A DNA stretch of 64,000 nucleotides, taken from Argentina anserina (taxonomy: Eukaryota; Streptophyta; Magnoliopsida; Rosales; Rosaceae). Within the stretch, counting starts at the first letter, position 1, and each line of letters starts with the position of its first letter. Of the stretch, positions 59,185-64,000 are shown piece after piece. The stretch is from NCBI RefSeq assembly GCF_933775445.1, contig NC_065872.1, positions 10,726,001 to 10,790,000 on the forward strand, in the 5' to 3' direction. The position numbers and the translations under genes are program-made. A model generated the notes under the pieces. It saw nothing but the letters and a program-made list of their open reading frames with translations, was not told the DNA's origin and made no database searches.

Positions 59185-59992
59185 CACATCGGCTTTGTGC
59201 TTCTCCTTCGGCATTGTTGGTGTCACTAGTCTGTGTGAAAGTTTTGGATTGGAATTAGCCTCTCTGCGCCCCCCCAACGGGTCAAGTTAAAGTTCAGCGG
59301 CTTGCATCTTTCTTCTTCATGCTCTCAAAGTCTGCAACAGTTGTTTGCTACATAAACTTAGGGAACTCTAGGAAAGTGGCATTTTCCATGTCACGGTACA
59401 GTTTCATAATGTTGTAATACAGTATGGTGTGCCATGTTGTCGACTATTAGCCATAAAATGTACATATCAATGTGATTCAGGAGAAACAAATGATATAAAT
59501 CGATCATCGGATAACATAACATAACTAAATATGTAGTAAGACAATGTCACTATTAGGAGACATGTAACTACCACATGATGGTTGTATTTTATTTCTCACC
59601 ATTTAAAAGATTTATACTTTACATTCAATACTCATTTTCTTATCACTTTTTGAAAGTTTTTTTTCTTGTTTTATATTAATTTATGACACGGTATTCTTAA
59701 AAACTTTCTAGAGACTATTATGTCAAAACGCTTCATCCTTGAACATGAAGAATAGATTTAAAATACTGATCAGCGCTGACTAGATTCGGACGTGGATTCT
59801 ACACCTGAGCTCTTACCACGACAATTGAATCATAACATCCCTTCGAAAAGGACATAACAGCAAAAACACAACAATTACGGTGTGAAACTGAATAAAACAA
59901 AACCCCAAGAGGGCCCAAAAAGCAAATATCCACATCCTTGTCTGTGTATAACACCGTGAACTCCGTCAGAAACACCTTGGGAGGCTTTTTCA
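59185..59992. other. Intergenic, 3' flank of the kinase gene
   Basis: Holds the kinase 3' untranslated region and the short promoter side of the TPR-like pseudogene. No other feature is seen. Confidence 0.45.
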
Positions 59993-60625
59993 ATGGCAGC
60001 AGAGGTGGTGCTGCAGGTAGCTCTTCTCATCCTGACCCTTGCCATATTCTACACCATCCACCAACTCTCCAAAAAAGCCCTAACCAAGCTCCGAACCAAC
60101 AACCGAGCCACCCTCCAAGCCACCCGCCACTTCGTCCTCGGATCCCAGCTCCTGACCCGAGCCCGATCCACCCCGAACAAGACCCAGTCCCACTCCCACG
60201 CCAAAACCGCCCTAACCGAAGCCGAGGTCGCTCTGTCCCTCTCCCCCCGAGACCCGGGCCCGCACATCCTCAAGGCCCTGGCTCTGGATCTCCTCGGCCG
60301 CGCTGAGGTTGCTGGACGCGGCGCTGTCGCCGCCGTGCGTGAAGTCACTAGTGGAGAAGGAGCTGGTCAAGAGGGCCGAGCTGAAGCTAGCGCTGAACCG
60401 GCGGCGGCGGGTGGACTCGGCGGTGGAGGATTTGGTGGAGGCAGTTGGGCTGAGTGAGGGGGTGAGGGTGAGGGTCAGTGTTATGAGTGGAAGGGGATGA
60501 GGGGGGAAGCAAGGGAAGCGTTCGAGCGGGCCTTATCGATCAACCCAGAGTCAGTTTTGGCCCGTCAAGGATTGGAGCGGTTGCGTCTTGATCAGACTCA
60601 GGCCCATGAAACTGGATCTGACTAA
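59993..60625 (+). pseudogene. TPR-like membrane-anchored protein gene with two frameshifts
   Basis: The first frame starts MAAEVVLQVALLILTLAIF, an N-terminal hydrophobic anchor. It then reads KLRTNNRATLQATRHFV, a TPR-like repeat ([16 protein letters not shown]) and LALDLLGR. At about 60296 the homology moves to another frame ([12 protein letters not shown], then [16 protein letters not shown] and [10 protein letters not shown]). At about 60470 it moves again ([20 protein letters not shown] and a TAA at 60623-60625). Together these match one conserved plant protein of about 220 residues with tetratricopeptide-like helices. Two small deletions in GC-rich sequence break it. Either it is a young pseudogene or the reading frame was lost by sequencing error. 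The start is supported by the conserved N-terminus. Confidence 0.75.
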
Positions 60626-61012
60626 TGAACGGGTTGATTTACCGTCGAGAAGGCCCGAATAGTTGGAAGATTTTTAGGATTGCGATATAATTATTTTTTT
60701 TTTCGGTTTTGAGTGTGTGTAATCAGGTAGCGCATATGTTAGCACGGTTTAGTGTTGACGACCATGGTGTTTCTTTTTCTATAGATGATGTTTTGGTTCG
60801 TTGAGTGACATCGATTGTATAGATTTGGATTTTCATGTATTTGTTTTCATAATAGAGTTTTTATAATGATCTCCATTTTATAATGGAGATAGTGTCCACC
60901 ATAACAACATCCATAACCCTAATCATAACAAAATGATAAAATCTCTAGTTACAACAATGAACAATCCGTGTCTAAATTGTATGTTCATTATAGTAGTTCT
61001 TATGTTGGAAAG
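60626..61012. other. Intergenic, nothing recognised
   Basis: AT-rich 3' flank of the TPR-like pseudogene. Confidence 0.4.
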
Positions 61013-61134
61013 GAGGTTCCCACATTAGAAATGTAAGAAATAGAAAATAACTTCAACTTAATTTTATAGTACTCAATTGTATCGAGACATTTGTGATTAA
61101 AATTAAATTGTTTAATTGCGGTTAAGTTAAGACA
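61013..61134 (+). mobile_element. Small LTR-like piece, TRIM type
   Basis: TGTTGGAAAGGAGG...CCCACATTAG...TAAGACA resembles the TRIM LTR at 19705-20296 in style and is followed by TGGTATAAAGG, a weak version of the primer-binding site. It may be a decayed TRIM. No second LTR was seen. Confidence 0.4.
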
Positions 61135-62978
61135 GTGGTATAAAGGTGGATCCACAATTCTCAGCCATCTTTGATATAGTACACAACTCAGTTGATCGAC
61201 TCAATGAAAAGAAATAGCTTCGCAAAGCTAACTTAACACCGGAGGGGGTCATATATTAATATATAGTTGAAGTTTCTATTAGCTTAGTATTACCTTCGAC
61301 ATTCGACACCGGAGGGGTTGTATAATTGACCTTTCCCTTGGTTTGGAAATAAACCTTCCTCGTCGGACCAGTTCTATAATTGAACTTTCTCTTAGCTCGG
61401 TATTACCTTTTGGGGGATTGAGATATATACAGTAAATCTAAACCAATGTTATATTATACACATTTCTTAAAATTACACCAAACCTATTTATTAGCTTGAT
61501 TTTTTCTTTAAAAAAAATGTTTTGAACTTGAATAATATAACTTTATTTTGCTAGAATTTACTAGATGTGCCACTCACCAAACACAAAAATCATAAAACCC
61601 AAAAATGACATGTTTCACATGATTGAAGCATCTGTCATTTTTTACAAACCCAACTATAAATGAGTAAACTGAATTCAATATATAGTCCTTGATTGTAGCA
61701 TTTGATATTGATTTCATGCTTATATATGAATAATATTATCAGAGCAACAAAAATCAATATAGAGAGATCTTGATATTATGTAATCTCCTCATATGAACCT
61801 AATTAAGTAGGGGGACGTCTCCACTTTTATTCATGATATCCGTGATATAAATGGATTGCACAATTGGTTAGTGGCGTTGATTTGTCGACAATTTATGCAT
61901 CTGTTTATTCTGGTTTGTTTTTCTTTTGATTTGCTTAGTAGGTATTAATTTTTCAATTGTATGAGTTGTCCGTGTTTGTGGTGTTTGTTGTTATGTGGTT
62001 CATGTGCTATAGGGTATGACTCAAATTTGAGTTCTATTAAATAAGTATGTGTGATTCATTCTTGAGTTGAATCTACTAGTTATGTGTATTCTACTTGAGA
62101 AATTAGTTGTTGTATATGTGTGTTAGGCAACAATGTGTGAGGGTTGAACATGGAAGGCATGTGGTTTTTTAAGGTATGGTACTTGATTTTTTTTTTCTCC
62201 TATGGAATAAGTACTTAACTTCTATTCAGTAAGTTAATTTTCTGGGATGTGTAGATTGTTTTTTACATATAAGTTAATTATTCTTTCCACATAGGTAAAT
62301 CTTTTTTTTGTATAGGACCCTACCTCTGAGGTAGGAAGTGTGAGTTCTATTAGTAGAGAGTGTGGGTAGCATATGTACGTAACTTCTATTCAGTAATTTA
62401 ATTTAGTGGGATGTGTAGATTGATCCTTGCATGTAGGTAAATCTTCTGTTGTATAGGATCCTACCTCTAAGGTAGGAAGTGTGGGTTGGAAAAAGGAAAA
62501 GTAGCCAACCAGAAGAAAGAAAATTGTGTTTTTGAATAGGAAAAAATGTATATGCTGAAAAACATGATTAGATAGTCTTATAATGGAAAAATAATATAAA
62601 TGACAACTTGCTAGTTTTTGACATTCATGACTTGCTTTGATTTATTAAGACAATAATAGAAATAACATAAATTTTTTTATTTCATTTGACTATTCCTTAA
62701 TATAAGGATGATTTACCAAATTAAACATTTAATTCATGTTTATAACTTTTACATGTTTATAGCATTTGAAAAATTGTAAGAACTATAGTTATGGAGATAT
62801 TTTCCATTTATAATTAGAAGGGTAAAAAAGTGAACTATATTAAATAATTATTATAGAAAAAAAACATATAAGAAATGTTGATATATGTTTTGGGTGTAGA
62901 TTAAAAAATATAAGAATGTGAGTTTATCTGAAAAATAGACTTGAATAATGGGTTTAAAAGGGTGTCGGTTTATCATTG
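61135..62978. other. Intergenic, with short duplications
   Basis: A CACCGGAGGGG motif occurs at 61239 and 61308. A duplicated block with GTAGATTG, GGTAAATCTT, TATAGGA(C/T)CCTACCTCTGAGGTAGGAAGTGTG occurs near 62245-62355 and 62415-62485. No gene is seen. Confidence 0.45.
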
Positions 62979-63170
62979 GACATTTGGCCAGATCTTGTAC
63001 GGCTGGCCGGGCCACTTCCACAGCCCTTGGAAACCATTTGACACCTCGCTGCCATCTCATTTGATCGATTTAATGAAAAGGAAAGTGAAGTGTTGCAGTC
63101 TCCAGATGAAGAGGTCCCTGAAGTCATCGCAGAAGAAGTTCTACCAGCGAAATCTGTTAAAAAAAGATGA
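62979..63170 (+). pseudogene. Exon-like fragment of unknown protein
   Basis: One plus-strand frame reads DIWPDLVRLAGPLPQPLETI, a TGA stop, HLAAISFDRFNEKESEVL, QSPDEEVPEVIAEEVLPAK and SVKKR, then TGA at 63168-63170. The acidic, orderly composition resembles the end of a real protein. The single internal stop suggests a relic exon or retrocopy piece. No donor or acceptor site is convincing and the family is not recognised. Confidence 0.25.
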
Positions 63171-64000
63171 TTGATAAGCCATAACATGAAATTGTAGAGG
63201 ACGACATTCTGTATTATTCAGTTATTCACTAACATTCTTGGTTGAAGTTTTCCTAATAAAATTGTATGCTAATAAAATTTGTATCCATTAGTTCACTGTC
63301 CTGATTTTTTTTTAAACATTGAAACAAATTCATTTGGCATCAAGCCGCTTCGAGCACAAGGCTCATTGACGACCACAAGGTTCAAACATAAAAGGTGACA
63401 AGCCACCTCATGCAGGCACTAAAATGAAAAAAACGAAATCCAGAAGTTCGAAAACTAAAATGCGTCCAAAACAACAGATATAACTAAAGTTCGGAAATTA
63501 AAACAAATACTATTGAAAAACAAAAATATAACCACACAACCCTAATTGTGTAAATTAGGACTGTGGGTGGCTTTAGTCGAGCATGACCCAAGTGACATGG
63601 AAACGAAAAGGATTGAGACAATCCAAGAGCTGAAACTCAACGAGTTAGCCCGCACCCAAAGCCCAGGCTACATCCCGAAGGCCAGCCGTAAGGCCTAGCC
63701 GAGAAAACACCACCAACCTTAGTCGCCACCAGTTTCCTTTCGGTGGCCTTACTCGGCCCTCCACTATAACAGGAGACGGTAGACTAAAATAATATAACAC
63801 CTATACTACATTCGGCGCCGCTCCTCAGCCGTACACTAACGCTCCCAAGGAAGTACTTTTCTTCGAACCTTAAATCCTTTCCACCTCCTCACCTGATATT
63901 ACCAAGGACCTCACACACACCAGCACAAGTTCTTGAGCCGCCGACGTTGGAACACGAATCCATTATGCAACCTCCCTGTCGTACCCCGAATGCTTCCACA
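63171..64000. other. Intergenic, GC-richer, possibly LINE debris
   Basis: A T run near 63307-63315 followed by GC-richer sequence may be the minus-strand tail of a LINE, but no reverse transcriptase frame is visible. The window ends here. Confidence 0.25.

Noticed and set aside
60049..60348. A minus-strand Arg-rich frame opposite the TPR-like pseudogene
   Set aside because: Antisense of GC-rich coding sequence, unsupported by any motif.
63310..64000. Possible LINE in the last 700 bases
   Set aside because: No reverse transcriptase or endonuclease frame is visible, so only a weak note is kept.

Overview
This is a stretch of plant nuclear DNA, almost certainly from a eudicot. The sequence is AT-rich, the genes have GT-AG introns, and most of the window is LTR retrotransposons, Helitrons, CACTA, hAT-like and Mutator-like elements. 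The glycosyltransferases belong to the plant UGT91 group and resemble the rhamnosyltransferase-like proteins known from strawberry, so Rosaceae is a reasonable guess but not shown. No bacterial or organellar features were seen.

Only four stretches look like host genes. (1) A UGT91-type glycosyltransferase cluster lies on the minus strand, with one intact 474-codon gene (39338-40762) and three broken copies (about 18998-20682, 22363-23449 and 36127-36879). (2) A six-exon minus-strand gene (46622-49667) encodes a 600-residue nuclear protein with a histone-fold-like segment and a Gln-rich tail. (3) An eight-exon plus-strand gene (56652-59184) encodes a 488-residue receptor-like cytoplasmic kinase of the RBK type. 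(4) A TPR-like membrane-anchored protein gene (59993-60625) carries two frameshifts. A small unrecognised ORF (21719-22048) and an exon-like fragment (62979-63170) are weaker calls.

Layout: 1-12.5 kb holds gypsy debris, a long-LTR element with its primer-binding site, a hAT-like element with large internal tandem repeats, and two minus-strand Helitrons placed exactly head to tail. 12.5-18.5 kb is a non-coding LTR element (minus strand) nested in a relic of the first LTR family; its interior carries a regular array of nine small hairpins. 19-24 kb holds UGT pseudogenes, one split by a complete 0.6-kb TRIM element and cut off beside a fold-back MITE. 25.3-33.4 kb is an old CACTA-like element with transposase remains and a 2.2-kb solo LTR nested inside it. 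34-41 kb holds a small hAT-like MITE, a UGT fragment split by a Pack-MULE-like insertion, and the intact UGT. 41-46 kb is a second copy of the tandem-repeat element, split by a 1.7-kb solo LTR, followed by a copia-like LTR. 46.6-60.6 kb is the gene-rich end, with a further hAT-like element at 53.8-55.2 kb. 60.6-64 kb is intergenic.

The genes show no operon-like or pathway link beyond the local UGT duplications. The clearest signal is the layered history of insertions: several boundaries are fixed by target-site duplications, and in one case the ancestral target site can be read from the intact UGT paralogue. All calls come from reading the sequence. No alignment, folding or database search was run.
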